NCBI GenBank assembly: GCA_027487815.1
Contig: JAIYCW010000067.1
Location: 247,032-311,031 of the forward strand
Length of the DNA: 64,000 nt
Origin: Burkholderiales bacterium
Lineage (GTDB): Bacteria > Pseudomonadota > Gammaproteobacteria > Burkholderiales > Burkholderiaceae_E
Reading direction: 5' to 3'
How positions within the stretch are numbered: the first letter of the stretch is position 1; each line of letters begins with the position of its first letter. This document shows positions 1-8,478 of this stretch, in pieces. The notes beneath the pieces were generated by a model. The model was not told the DNA's origin. It worked only from the letters and a program-made list of their open reading frames with translations, and did not search any database. The translations under genes were made by a program, and so were the position numbers.

Positions 1-1530
1 CTGATCGGAAGCCGCCTGCAGGCTTGAAGCCGTCATTTGCGCCGTGCTGGAAGCGTCATTGACCAGCTCGGCCGTTGAGTTGATGCGAGCCACCAGGTTG
101 CGCAACTCTTCCACCGTGTAATTCACCGAATCGGCGATCGCACCGGTAATGTCTTCAGACACAGTGGCCTGCACGGTAAGGTCGCCATCGGCCACCTCCT
201 GAAGCTCGTTCATCAAGCGAAGAATGGCTGCCTGATTCTGATCGTTGGTGCGCTTGGCATCTTGCTCCAGACCCTGAGCAATCCGGCGCTGCTGCTCGGC
301 TGCCTCGGCACGCTTGCTGCTCTCTCGGGTGTAACCACGCACGAGACTCAAAGCGGCCAGCAAAGCCAGCAGGCCGCAGCCCAATGCAAACATGCTGTTC
401 CAGCTGCGGCTGCTCTCTGCAGTTCGAATTGCAGTTTGCAAGGCACTGAGCTGCGAACGCAAAACTTCACTCTCGGTAAAAATCGCGAGTTCCGATTGCT
501 TGGCGAGCACCAGCGGCTTGAGCCCATCCAGTACCTTTTGCATCTGCGGGGCGATAGCCCGTTCGAAGGCAACCAGTTCAACAAGCGCAAGCTTGCTTTC
601 GGCATCGGTTAGTGCTGCAACCCTGAGCCGTTCACTACCGTTACCAAAGGCTGCCAGCAGATCGCGGAAATACTGCAAATCATTGTCCAGAGTCCGGGCC
701 GCCACATCAGTTGCACTTCGCACATCACTGAGCCGCGCAACATCATTGGCCAGTTTCTGGGTCAGCATGACCAAATCCCCGGCAGCAGACACTTCCCGCG
801 CACTCGCATTGGATTGAACCTTGTGGGCCGCAATAACTTGCGCGGCTTCCAGAGCGTTCTTGTTCTGGGCAAGCATGCTGGACGACAGCTGAGCCAGCGT
901 GAGCACAAGTCCCGATTGATCCGCCAGTTGCTGAACCGCTGTATCGAGGGTTTTCCAGGAGGTGGTCATCGATTTGCCATTGACACCTTGGGCCAGCGGA
1001 ATACCCAAACCAAACATGGCGTCTTCGCCGCCAAAGGTTCCCAGAGCGGATATGGACTGGCTCAAAGCCTCGCGACTTTCCCGCAGCTGCTTGCCTGCCT
1101 CGGGCGTTCCCTGGATAAAGCCCGGGGTTGATTTGGCCAGACGCTGCGAATGCATCAAGGCATCGCCCACCAGTTGGCTAAGCTGGGCGTGGTGCCCGGC
1201 CTGCTTCGAATCCAGGCCAAGAAAAACAAATGCTGCAGCTACTGCTACAGCCACCAGGGGTAGCGTAATTTGCACCCTCAGCTTGAAACTCAGACGATCG
1301 AGCCAACGTACTTTTCGACCAGACAAAAGTTCCTCGTCCCGGCCTGACTTCCCGGGCGATGACTTGTCAAAAGCGCTGCCGGACTGTATCGCGGAGTCTT
1401 CACGATCAGTATCGCGCATGATCGAGACGGGTCCGTTGTCGGATGCAGGTAGCTTCGATTTCGTAGCTGCGGCCTTGCTTGAAGCAGGCTTGGGTTGACG
1501 ACGCAACAGGCGGGTGGCCATTTCAATCAT
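1..1530 (-). CDS. pilJ: Type IV pilus methyl-accepting chemotaxis protein PilJ (3' end outside window)
   Basis: This is the membrane chemoreceptor of the Pil-Chp system, which controls twitching motility and pilus production. The minus-strand frame is open from the ATG at 1530 to the window edge, giving 510 residues. A polar, Ser/Lys-rich cytoplasmic N-terminus of about 80 residues precedes a first membrane segment at about 85-106. A long helical periplasmic region follows, then a second membrane segment at about 378-398 and a HAMP-type linker. The signalling domain lies beyond the window. The start is chosen because it sits 12 bp after the pilI stop and the frame then reads through as a PilJ-like protein; an internal ATG three codons later is also possible. 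It is the last visible gene of rubredoxin-pilG-pilH-pilI-pilJ. Confidence 0.9.
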   Translation of the reverse strand, partial: MIEMATRLLRRQPKPASSKAAATKSKLPASDNGPVSIMRDTDREDSAIQSGSAFDKSSPGKSGRDEELLSGRKVRWLDRLSFKLRVQITLPLVAVAVAAAFVFLGLDSKQAGHHAQLSQLVGDALMHSQRLAKSTPGFIQGTPEAGKQLRESREALSQSISALGTFGGEDAMFGLGIPLAQGVNGKSMTTSWKTLDTAVQQLADQSGLVLTLAQLSSSMLAQNKNALEAAQVIAAHKVQSNASAREVSAAGDLVMLTQKLANDVARLSDVRSATDVAARTLDNDLQYFRDLLAAFGNGSERLRVAALTDAESKLALVELVAFERAIAPQMQKVLDGLKPLVLAKQSELAIFTESEVLRSQLSALQTAIRTAESSRSWNSMFALGCGLLALLAALSLVRGYTRESSKRAEAAEQQRRIAQGLEQDAKRTNDQNQAAILRLMNELQEVADGDLTVQATVSEDITGAIADSVNYTVEELRNLVARINSTAELVNDASSTAQMTASSLQAASDQ

Positions 1531-1542
1531 TGCATGGGCCTA

Positions 1543-2094
1543 TCAGCGTTGTACTTTGAGAAACACATCATCACGCAGCAACTCGGCAATATTGAGTTCG
1601 CGCCACAGCCGACCCTCGGCGTCGCGCCAACAAGCGCCCGACCAAGATCCGGTCTGCGCAGGCAGGCCTTGCTCGGCAGCATCTTGCGCGCCAATTTCGC
1701 TCCATTGCGCAGGGTTGTGCAGCCCCAGCATTCGAGTCACCAGAAGTGCGCTGTTGACTCCAAAGCGATTGGATACCGCCAGCAAGCGGCAGTCCTTGTT
1801 GATGGGGGTAGGCCCCAAGCCCACAAAAGCGCTGAAATCGGTGACGGCATGAAGCACCCCACGCAAATTGGTCAAACCAAGCAACCAGCTCCGAGTATTG
1901 GGTACAGGGGTGATACTTCCACTTAGCGGAAGAATCTCTCCGGCATCTTCGAGGGCCACCAGGTAGCGTACATGACCAACCAACAGGCCCAGGCGAGCAG
2001 TAATCTGCACCTCGGCCGCTTGCTCCAGACGCCTATCGAGCCGGCTCTGGAACTCCTCGCGAGTTGATGGTTCATGTTGCGCGATATCGTTCAT
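1543..2094 (-). CDS. pilI: CheW-like adaptor PilI
   Basis: This 183-residue protein has a single CheW-like fold and should couple the receptor PilJ to the CheA-type kinase of the Pil-Chp pathway. The features that point to PilI are the stretch LGLTNLRGVLHAVTDFSAF (about residues 91-109), which is the typical CheW beta-strand block, and its position between pilH and pilJ. Its ATG overlaps the pilH stop by four bases (ATGA), indicating translational coupling. The Met at 2094 is the only reasonable start. CheW-family proteins are divergent, so the name rests largely on gene order. Confidence 0.88.
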   Translation of the reverse strand: MNDIAQHEPSTREEFQSRLDRRLEQAAEVQITARLGLLVGHVRYLVALEDAGEILPLSGSITPVPNTRSWLLGLTNLRGVLHAVTDFSAFVGLGPTPINKDCRLLAVSNRFGVNSALLVTRMLGLHNPAQWSEIGAQDAAEQGLPAQTGSWSGACWRDAEGRLWRELNIAELLRDDVFLKVQR

Positions 2095-2495
2095 GGAGCA
2101 GCAGGCGCTGCTGCGCGTAAAAGTTCGGTGAGTCGGCTCAGCAAATCATCAGTGCTGATGGGCTTAACCAGATAATCCCGCGCACCTTGGCGCAGGCCCC
2201 AGATTCGGTCAGTCTCATTACTCTTTGAGGAGCACAGGATGACCGGAATCGATTGGGTGAGTGGATCGCGAGACAAGGCACGAGTAGCCTGAAACCCGCT
2301 CAAGCCCGGCATCACCACATCCATCACCACCGCATCCGGCTTCTCAGCCAGGGCCTTCTCATAGGCCTCATCACCTGTTTCAGCGGTTATGACGCGAAAA
2401 CCGCGCTTGGCCAAAAAATCAGCCAAGTAAAAGCGTTCGGTCGGTGAATCATCGACCACCAGGATCTTTGCGCTGAGTGCTGCAGATGTGCTCAT
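2091..2495 (-). CDS. pilH: Response regulator PilH
   Basis: A stand-alone CheY-like receiver of 134 residues with no output domain. The acidic pair is D15-D16, the phospho-acceptor is D59 in VVMDVVMPG, and the conserved Lys is K111 in DYLVKP. The stretch WGLRQGARDYLVKP is typical of PilH. Family knowledge: PilH acts with PilG downstream of the Pil-Chp kinase and tunes pilus retraction and cAMP levels. It overlaps pilG and pilI by four bases each, so pilG-pilH-pilI form one translationally coupled unit. Confidence 0.93.
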   Translation of the reverse strand: MSTSAALSAKILVVDDSPTERFYLADFLAKRGFRVITAETGDEAYEKALAEKPDAVVMDVVMPGLSGFQATRALSRDPLTQSIPVILCSSKSNETDRIWGLRQGARDYLVKPISTDDLLSRLTELLRAAAPAAP

Positions 2496-2902
2496 ACTGC
2501 CGCCAGCAAATCGCGCCGACCAAACTCCGCAACTGCCTTGAGCAGGCTGTCCTTGGTGAATGGCTTGGTGAGGTACTGGTCCGAACCCACCATCCGGCCG
2601 CGGGCTCGATCAAACAAACCGTCTTTGGACGAAAGCATGATCACGGGCGTATTTGAAAATCGCGGGCTTTTCTTGATCAGCGCGCAGGTCTGATACCCAT
2701 CCAGCCGTGGCATAAGAATGTCGCAAAACACAACATCCGGGCCATGATCGGCCAACTTGGACAACGCCTGGAATCCATCTTCAGCGGTGATGACTGTGCA
2801 CCCCGCCTGGCCGAGAAAAATCTCGGCACTGCGCCGAATCGTATTGCTGTCGTCGATTACCATGACCTTAACACCGGTCAGGGTTTTGGTTGGATCTGCC
2901 AT
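2492..2902 (-). CDS. pilG: Response regulator PilG
   Basis: A single-domain CheY-like receiver of 136 residues. D17-D18, phospho-acceptor D61 (FCDILMPRLDGYQ) and K113 (YLTKPF) are all present. The N-terminal block VMVIDDSNTIRRSAE and the DILMPRLDGYQTC block are characteristic of PilG. Family knowledge: PilG activates pilus extension and, in Pseudomonas, adenylate cyclase. It starts 30 bp after the rubredoxin stop and overlaps pilH by four bases, so it is probably the first pil gene of a rubredoxin-led operon. Confidence 0.94.
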   Translation of the reverse strand: MADPTKTLTGVKVMVIDDSNTIRRSAEIFLGQAGCTVITAEDGFQALSKLADHGPDVVFCDILMPRLDGYQTCALIKKSPRFSNTPVIMLSSKDGLFDRARGRMVGSDQYLTKPFTKDSLLKAVAEFGRRDLLAAV

Positions 2903-2932
2903 GCATCACCCCTGTGCGGGCAGATCCGGGGG

Positions 2933-3118
2933 TTAGATCTGCACCATTTCAAAATCATCTTTTCGCGCCCCACATTCCGGACACATCCAGTTGATCGGGA
3001 CATCTGCCCAACGCGTGCCCGGAGCAATACCCTCATCGGGAACACCGAGCGACTCGTCGTACATCCACCCACAAATCAAGCACATCCATGTGGAAAACTC
3101 TTCAGCCTGCGCCATCAC
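2933..3118 (-). CDS. Rubredoxin
   Basis: A 61-residue iron-sulfur electron carrier. The four cysteines that hold a single iron are C13 and C16 (CLICG) and C46 and C49 (CPECG), and the family block PDEGIAPGTRW lies between them. Rubredoxins pass electrons in the cytoplasm, for example to alkane hydroxylases or oxygen and radical detoxifying enzymes; nothing in the sequence identifies the partner. It sits 30 bp upstream of pilG on the same strand, an arrangement I recall as common in beta-proteobacteria. Met-1 and Met-2 are both possible starts. Confidence 0.95.
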   Translation of the reverse strand: MMAQAEEFSTWMCLICGWMYDESLGVPDEGIAPGTRWADVPINWMCPECGARKDDFEMVQI

Positions 3119-3201
3119 TTGACCTCATTAGATAAACAAAAGCCCGTCATGGTAGCGTCAGACCGACAAAGGCCCAACGGCTACCGATGGTCGGCAGCCA
3201 T

Positions 3202-3945
3202 TCAGTGCCAGGGTTGTAGCTCCAACACCTCGATCAGCGCCATGGCTTTGGAATCGACCAAAGCAACCAGATCGCGCTGCTTGCCTTGCACCGGCAAATA
3301 AAGCACTTCCGGGCGAGATGCATAACGCTCAATAAGAGGTTGCACGACATTGGCGGGATTAAACGCAGATAACTGCGCAAGGGGCTTGGCCTTTTGCTGA
3401 ACCAAGTCCCGGGCCTCTTCAAAGGGCTGATAGTGGCGCAGGAAATGCTTCAAATCGATGCCCGCCTGGACAGCTGAGAACATCAATGCTTCGCGCTCCT
3501 TCGGATCATCCGGCTGCTTGGCCCAAGCCAGCCCGGGCTGGCCCCACCGCAGCTCATGGAAGCTTTGCGGTGCACTCTTGAGTTCGTTGGCGTCCACTTC
3601 AGCTCGGGTGACAATCTCGAAGCGATCCACGGCCAGGGTGAGATACACCGGACGGGCCTGGGTGGCCGCGTAAATGCCATAACTGAATGCACATACCTGC
3701 AGGATTGCAATGATTCCAAGATCGCGTTTCAGCTCAGGCTTGGCCAGGTTAAACACGACAAGCGTAAGCAATGGGCCCAGCACAACATCCACAGCGAGAA
3801 TCAAAAGGATCAAACGGGTGGTGCCCATTGCCTGAAAATAAGGTGCGGGGATCCACCATTGGGTGATCACAACAAGCACCACCAATCCAACCAATGCGCT
3901 GCAGGCCAGATGCAGGCCGGCCGCTTTCCAACGGTTCAGAGCCAT
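3202..3945 (-). CDS. TfpX/TfpZ-like type IV pilin accessory protein
   Basis: A 247-residue inner-membrane protein. There are three hydrophobic segments near residues 10-30, 42-66 and 75-95, followed by a soluble C-terminal domain of about 150 residues. The pattern and the block ILAVDVVLGPLLTLVVF match the TfpX/TfpZ family of pilin accessory proteins, which are encoded next to particular pilin alleles and help their assembly. The gene starts 14 bp after the stop of the third pilin gene, so the two are probably co-transcribed. A specific functional pairing with that pilin is inferred from position. Confidence 0.8.
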   Translation of the reverse strand: MALNRWKAAGLHLACSALVGLVVLVVITQWWIPAPYFQAMGTTRLILLILAVDVVLGPLLTLVVFNLAKPELKRDLGIIAILQVCAFSYGIYAATQARPVYLTLAVDRFEIVTRAEVDANELKSAPQSFHELRWGQPGLAWAKQPDDPKEREALMFSAVQAGIDLKHFLRHYQPFEEARDLVQQKAKPLAQLSAFNPANVVQPLIERYASRPEVLYLPVQGKQRDLVALVDSKAMALIEVLELQPWH

Positions 3946-3959
3946 GATCTACATCCGGC

Positions 3960-4412
3960 TTAACGGCACTCGGCTGGCCGAAAACGGGCCGCTAAAGTGC
4001 CGCCATTGCAAACCCAGCGCACCCGGCCTGTCGGCGGCGTCGAAGCCGCGAGCGCACCAAGGTCGTCAGTGGGCGTCATGATGATCGTGTTGGCACCTGC
4101 AGGCGCAACCTTGGCGGTGTAAGTGATGGTGATGACACCAGTGGCTGCGGTTATACCGACAGAACTCACACCAGGGGTGCTTCCGGGCACCACGTAGCCT
4201 TGTGCAAGACTCGCCTGCGCATTTGCAGCGTTTTCAGTCACAGTGGTTTTGGCGTCTGCGGCAAGTCCCAGCCCCTCGGCCACACGCGCTCGCACGGTGT
4301 AGTCCTGGTACGCAGGGATGGCTACTGCAGCAAGAATTCCGATGATAGCCACAACAATCATCAACTCGATCAGGGTGAAGCCGGACTGAGATTTTGAGAA
4401 TTGCTTATTCAT
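3960..4412 (-). CDS. Type IV pilin (third, divergent copy)
   Basis: A 150-residue type IVa pilin or pilin-like subunit. A short leader ends in Gly before Phe ([19 protein letters not shown]), the prepilin peptidase site, with Glu at mature position 5. The hydrophobic helix continues to [10 protein letters not shown]. The C-terminus holds a disulfide-loop Cys pair (WVC...AECR) as in the two upstream pilins, but the globular part differs clearly (for example [13 protein letters not shown]). A terminator candidate separates it from the second pilin, so it may have its own promoter or depend on read-through. The tfpZ-like gene follows directly. Confidence 0.92.
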   Translation of the reverse strand: MNKQFSKSQSGFTLIELMIVVAIIGILAAVAIPAYQDYTVRARVAEGLGLAADAKTTVTENAANAQASLAQGYVVPGSTPGVSSVGITAATGVITITYTAKVAPAGANTIIMTPTDDLGALAASTPPTGRVRWVCNGGTLAARFRPAECR

Positions 4413-4445
4413 TGGTGTGTTCCTTTAGACCTATCCACATCACTT

Positions 4446-4472
4446 AAAAAAAACGCGGCCATAAGCCGCGTT
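4446..4472 (-). terminator. Intrinsic terminator between second and third pilin genes
   Basis: On the minus strand an 8-bp perfect stem (AACGCGGC / GCCGCGTT) with a 5-base loop is followed by a run of eight T. It lies 27 bp after the second pilin stop and 34 bp before the third pilin start. This is a textbook rho-independent terminator and should end, or attenuate, the transcript from the sigma-54 promoter upstream of the first pilin gene. Confidence 0.88.
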
Positions 4473-4498
4473 GATCTCCGGAGTAAAAGCTACCCGGA

Positions 4499-4942
4499 TT
4501 AACGGCACTCAGCAGGACGGAAACGAACCGCCAAGGTACCGGTGTTGCATGTCCAGGTGATCGCACCTGCAGGTGGGGCACCAGCAGCCAGTGCTGCACC
4601 AGCCGAAGTGGGCACCATGATGATGGTATTGGAACCAGCAGCGGCAACCTTAGTGGTGTAGGACACAGTGATTTGGCCTGTCGTACCTGCAACAGCCACT
4701 GATGCAACGTTGGTCGTTGCAGCCGGTGCGGTGTAGCCTGTATTAAAGGCTGCCGAAGCGTTCGCTGCATTTTCAGCAACCACTGTCTTGGCGGCGGAGG
4801 CCAGGCCCAAGCCCTCGGATACTCGGGCTCTCACCGTGTAATCCTGATACGCGGGTATTGCGACTGCAGCCAGAATGCCGATGATCGCAACAACGATCAT
4901 CAATTCAATCAGGGTAAAACCCTTTTGTATTTTCTTGTTCAT
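4499..4942 (-). CDS. Type IV pilin (second copy of tandem pair)
   Basis: A 147-residue type IVa pilin. The leader MNKKIQKG precedes the processed Phe-1 and the conserved Glu-5 helix ([17 protein letters not shown]). The C-terminal disulfide loop (WTCNTG...AECR) is present. By eye it differs from the upstream pilin at only 8 of 147 residues, three of them in the leader region, while many codons differ silently. This suggests an old duplication kept similar by selection or conversion. It has no sigma-54 site of its own in the 83-bp gap, so it is probably transcribed with the first pilin gene. Confidence 0.94.
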   Translation of the reverse strand: MNKKIQKGFTLIELMIVVAIIGILAAVAIPAYQDYTVRARVSEGLGLASAAKTVVAENAANASAAFNTGYTAPAATTNVASVAVAGTTGQITVSYTTKVAAAGSNTIIMVPTSAGAALAAGAPPAGAITWTCNTGTLAVRFRPAECR

Positions 4943-4983
4943 GGCAAAGTTCCTTATGAAGTGTCGAACAGTTGGTTCAGGAG

Positions 4984-5010
4984 GGGCTGGCGGTGGATAA
5001 CCACCAGCCC
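4984..5010 (-). other. Hairpin between first and second pilin genes
   Basis: The segment can fold on the minus strand into a GC-rich stem (GGGCTGGTGG paired with CCACCGCCAGCCC, with a small bulge) around a TTAT loop. No T run follows, so it is not a standard terminator. It may stabilise the mRNA of the first pilin or lower read-through into the second. Confidence 0.45.
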
Positions 5011-5025
5011 AGCCCGATCAAGCTG

Positions 5026-5469
5026 TTAGCGGCATTCAGCAGGACGGAAGCGAACAGCCAGAGTACCGGTGTTGCAAGTCCAGGTGATCGCGCCAGCAGG
5101 TGGTGCACCAGCAGTCAAAGCCGCACCAGCCGAGTTAGGCACCATGATGATGGTGTTCGAACCCGCAGCCGCCACTTTGGTAGTGTAGGACACGGTGATC
5201 TGGCCAGTTGTAGCAGCCACGGCAACTGAAGTTACGTTGGTTGTTGCTGCTGGAGCAGTATAACCAGTGTCAAATGCTGCAGAGGCGTTGGCAGCGTTTT
5301 CAGCAACCACTGTCTTGGCGGCAGAGGCCAGACCCAGACCTTCAGAAACACGAGCGCGGACGGTGTAGTCCTGGTAAGCGGGGATGGCCACAGCGGCCAG
5401 GATGCCGATGATCGCAACAACGATCATCAACTCGATCAAGGTAAAGCCTTTTTGAACTTGCTTGCGCAT
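5026..5469 (-). CDS. Type IV major pilin (first copy, sigma-54 driven)
   Basis: A 147-residue type IVa pilin with leader MRKQVQKG, processed Phe-1, Glu-5, the hydrophobic N-terminal helix and a C-terminal disulfide loop (WTCNTG...AECR). It is first in the tandem array and directly behind a sigma-54 promoter, so it is the best candidate for the major pilus subunit (PilA-like). Family knowledge: the pilus fibre is built from this subunit at the inner membrane after cleavage and N-methylation by PilD. The start ATG at 5469 is about 43 bases downstream of the predicted transcription start. Confidence 0.94.
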   Translation of the reverse strand: MRKQVQKGFTLIELMIVVAIIGILAAVAIPAYQDYTVRARVSEGLGLASAAKTVVAENAANASAAFDTGYTAPAATTNVTSVAVAATTGQITVSYTTKVAAAGSNTIIMVPNSAGAALTAGAPPAGAITWTCNTGTLAVRFRPAECR

Positions 5470-5522
5470 TTGGATAACTCCGATAAAAGTTTGAAACGGG
5501 CGTCGGTTGACGAGGTTGTATA

Positions 5523-5538
5523 TGCGAAGGCTGTGCCA
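5523..5538 (-). promoter_or_regulatory. Sigma-54 (RpoN) promoter of the pilin genes
   Basis: The minus strand reads TGGCACAGCCTTCGCA. Against the consensus TGGCACR-N4-TTGCW only one position differs (TCGCA instead of TTGCA), and both the GG at -24 and the GC at -12 are present at the correct spacing. Transcription would start near 5512, about 43 bases before the first pilin start. In other species pilA is sigma-54 dependent and activated by PilS-PilR, and the same control is inferred here. The rest of 5539-5726 shows no gene. Confidence 0.85.
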
Positions 5539-5726
5539 GCTTTGCCACCCGGGGATGATGTGCCGATGGGCGGTGCAGATTTGAATTTGAGCGGCATGTT
5601 TGAATAAAAGCGCCAGGAGAATTGGAGCACAATGCCCCGGCGTTTCATTTGATCGGCATCAATTCCGGGCAGCAAGTGACAATTTTTGTCAGCCTTGGGC
5701 GAATATGGTCACCCCAAAAACGCGGC

Positions 5727-6491
5727 TTAAAACTCGATAACCTGCGCACCGGCCAGCAGCCGGGTATCGAAGCGGCCTGCCCAGGCTTGAATCTCGTGCC
5801 CGATGCGTTGCGCATCCGAGGGCTTGAGGTGGGTGATGTATATCACCGGCTCGCGTTGCAACTTGCCAAGCTCATCGGCCAGCTGAATCGGAAACAGGTG
5901 CTTGGCGGTCACAGCCAGATCGGCCTCGCGATTTGAAAAGGCAGTTTCAATGATCAACACCTTGAGATCATTGACTGCATTCACATTGCGCCAGAACTCA
6001 TCATTCGGGCCGGTGTCGCCTGAAAACACAAGCGAGCCGCCCGAGTGGTAGATATGAAAGGCCAATGCGGGCACGGTATGGCTCGCGGCCAGTGCACGGA
6101 TTGCACGATGCCCCAGAGTCACCGTCTGGCCCACCACAATCGGCTCAAACCGCATCCATGGCCGGTCGTAGTGTGGAATCTCGGTGAAGTCGGGCCAGAT
6201 CACCCAATTGAAAATATGCGTCTTTAATGCCGTGATGGTTTCTGGCAAAGCATGGATCGTCAGAGGGCGTGAGCGAATGGAGCCCACGGAGTCGACCATC
6301 AAAGGCAATGAAGCGATATGGTCGAGATGCGAGTGGGTAAGAAAAACGTGATCAATCGCCGCGAGCTGATCGACGCTGAGGTCCATCACACCGGTGCCGG
6401 CATCAATCAGAATATCCTCGCCCAGCAGAAACGAGGTGGTGCGCGCCGCCGCGCCGATCCCGCCGCTACAGCCCAATACGCGCAGTTGCAT
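5727..6491 (-). CDS. Metallo-beta-lactamase-fold cyclic-nucleotide phosphodiesterase (class II type)
   Basis: A 254-residue cytoplasmic hydrolase of the metallo-beta-lactamase fold. The metal motif THSHLDH (HxHxDH) is near residue 73 of the chosen protein, followed by metal-ligand blocks SHTVPALAF, FSGDTGP and a C-terminal THLKP. The overall pattern fits class II 3',5'-cyclic-nucleotide phosphodiesterases rather than lactamases or RNase Z. The start at 6491 (MQLRVLGCSGG) is preferred over 6521, because the fold begins there and this limits the overlap with the cyclase gene to 26 bp. Lying just behind an adenylate cyclase, it probably hydrolyses cAMP; the substrate is inferred. Confidence 0.8.
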   Translation of the reverse strand: MQLRVLGCSGGIGAAARTTSFLLGEDILIDAGTGVMDLSVDQLAAIDHVFLTHSHLDHIASLPLMVDSVGSIRSRPLTIHALPETITALKTHIFNWVIWPDFTEIPHYDRPWMRFEPIVVGQTVTLGHRAIRALAASHTVPALAFHIYHSGGSLVFSGDTGPNDEFWRNVNAVNDLKVLIIETAFSNREADLAVTAKHLFPIQLADELGKLQREPVIYITHLKPSDAQRIGHEIQAWAGRFDTRLLAGAQVIEF

Positions 6492-8478
6492 CGGCGGGTT
6501 CCGTGTGAGTGGGCAGAGCATCGTGGTGAAGCGGCAGGGTTACGCCCAATGCCGTGGGCAGAAACACCCGCACCGGCTCAACCCGCCCGGCCACATTGAC
6601 CAATCCCACCTCGGAAAATGTATGCGCACGCGCGGCGGCCTTGGTGCCGGCACCGACGATCACCGGGAGGCGGAAATGCTTGGTCAAGCCTTCTATGCGC
6701 GCGGCCAGATTCACTGCGTCGCCTAGCACCGTGTAGGCACGGCGCGTGTTCGAGCCCATGTCCCCTACCCGGCAAGCCCCGGTGTTGATGCCCACACCAA
6801 TGGATAGTGCGGGCCACCCGCGGTGCTGATACTTCACACTGAGCTCGTTGGCTGCATGCACCATCGCCATTGCAGCGCTCACTGCATGATCTGCATGCAT
6901 CGGGTCGTCAATCGGCGCACCCCAAAAAGCCATCACCGCATCACCAATGTATTTGTCAACAGTGCCGCCATGCTGATGGATCAGCTCGGTCATGCGCGTG
7001 AGGTATTGATTGATGAATTCACGCAGCTCGTCTGGAGGCATGGTCTCAGCGATACGGGTAAAGCCCCGAATGTCGGCAAACATGATGGTGAGCTCACGGG
7101 TTTCGCTGCGCATGCTGCGATAGCGCTCGGGCTCGCGGGTCATTTGTTGAACCAGGCCTGGTGAAACATACTCACCAAAAAGCTCGGCCACGGCGCGCCG
7201 CGCACGCCCTTCCAGCAAGTACCCCAAAGCCAGATTGATTGCGCCCAACGCTCCCACCAGCCCCAAACCCATCGCCACCGGTTTGATCAATCCGAGGTTA
7301 CTGTAGGCCATCGCGCTGAAGCCAAAAATTACCACTACGCTCACGACACAAGCCAACAGGATCCCGGTTGCACCAATCATCGGGAGCAGGATGGAGAGCA
7401 CCACGCCAAGCGTCAGGATAAGAGCGGCTGCAGTGTGTTTCCCGGCATCGTTGCGCACCAGAAAGGCCGGTGGCGTGGCACCCGGTTGCTGAGAAGCATT
7501 TACGGATTGCAATGCTGCTGCAAGCATGGTGGCGTGAATCTCTACGCCTGGCAGGGTTTTGCTCACGGCGGTGGAGCGCAAGTCTGTGAGCCCGGGCGCC
7601 GAAGAGCCCAAAAGCACGACCTTGTTTTTCCACAGCTCCGGGCTTGCCTTGCCGCCCAGCACGTCTGCTGCGGAAATGTACTGAAAGCGCTGGCTTCCAA
7701 TATTGCTTGCCATGGGCACAATACTTACCAACCCATCAGAAAGCGGCAATTGGAGTTGACCCCGTGGCCCAACCAGGCTGAGCGTATCCGCCCCGAGATT
7801 TAACCGAGCGCCACCGAGCGCCAATCGCAAGGTTGCCAGCACCATGGACTCATACACATTGCCTTCAAGGCGCGCCAACATCGGAATCGCGCGAACTACC
7901 CCATCTTCATCAATCAGTGCGTTAAAAAAACCGGCACCTTTGGCAGCGGCTTGCAGCTTGGGCAGGTTGGCCCCATAACCATTCCAGTCGGTGATTTGCA
8001 CACCAAGGGATTCAATCGAAGCAGCCTGCATGATCGGCGCTGGAAGCTGACCGGCGCGTTGGCCGGCCCGGTCACTGCTCAGGTAGTACCCAAGCACTAC
8101 CTGCCCTTGAGCAATCGCGGCTTGCAGCGCGGCGTCTTCCTGGGGCGAATCATCATGCTCGGCAAAAAGCACATCAAGCGCCAGCACCTGCGACTGGCTG
8201 GCCAGCTTGCTCACGAGTTGAGCGAGTGTTTGTCGGGACCAGGGCCAACGCCCCAGCTGTGCCAGGCTTTGTTCGTCAATATCCACGATGACCACTTCAG
8301 TGGCCATCGGAGCGACGCTTGCGCGCAGTCGCGCATCAAGCAGCTGACGATCCAGGCTGCGCGCAGCAGGGCTGATCGCTGGCAACTCAATGATCTCGAG
8401 CGTCGCCAGACAGGTCAGCGCTGTCAGCAGCAACCCATATACGGCCCTGCGCAACCAGGTGAAGTCATAGCGTTTCAT
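6466..8478 (-). CDS. CHASE2-domain adenylate/guanylate cyclase
   Basis: A 670-residue membrane receptor cyclase. Order of parts: an N-terminal membrane segment (about residues 12-30), an extracytoplasmic CHASE2 sensor domain (about 35-335), three closely spaced membrane helices (about 345-425), a linker, and a class III cyclase domain (about 455-625). Metal-binding aspartates are seen in FADIRGF (near 464) and DKYIGDAVMAFWG (near 508). The Lys of DKYIGD and the YTVLGDAVNLAARIE block point to ATP rather than GTP as substrate. It overlaps the upstream FHA gene by 4 bp and the downstream phosphodiesterase, so signal production, removal and readout appear coupled. The sensed ligand is unknown. 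Confidence 0.9.
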   Translation of the reverse strand: MKRYDFTWLRRAVYGLLLTALTCLATLEIIELPAISPAARSLDRQLLDARLRASVAPMATEVVIVDIDEQSLAQLGRWPWSRQTLAQLVSKLASQSQVLALDVLFAEHDDSPQEDAALQAAIAQGQVVLGYYLSSDRAGQRAGQLPAPIMQAASIESLGVQITDWNGYGANLPKLQAAAKGAGFFNALIDEDGVVRAIPMLARLEGNVYESMVLATLRLALGGARLNLGADTLSLVGPRGQLQLPLSDGLVSIVPMASNIGSQRFQYISAADVLGGKASPELWKNKVVLLGSSAPGLTDLRSTAVSKTLPGVEIHATMLAAALQSVNASQQPGATPPAFLVRNDAGKHTAAALILTLGVVLSILLPMIGATGILLACVVSVVVIFGFSAMAYSNLGLIKPVAMGLGLVGALGAINLALGYLLEGRARRAVAELFGEYVSPGLVQQMTREPERYRSMRSETRELTIMFADIRGFTRIAETMPPDELREFINQYLTRMTELIHQHGGTVDKYIGDAVMAFWGAPIDDPMHADHAVSAAMAMVHAANELSVKYQHRGWPALSIGVGINTGACRVGDMGSNTRRAYTVLGDAVNLAARIEGLTKHFRLPVIVGAGTKAAARAHTFSEVGLVNVAGRVEPVRVFLPTALGVTLPLHHDALPTHTEPADATARIGL

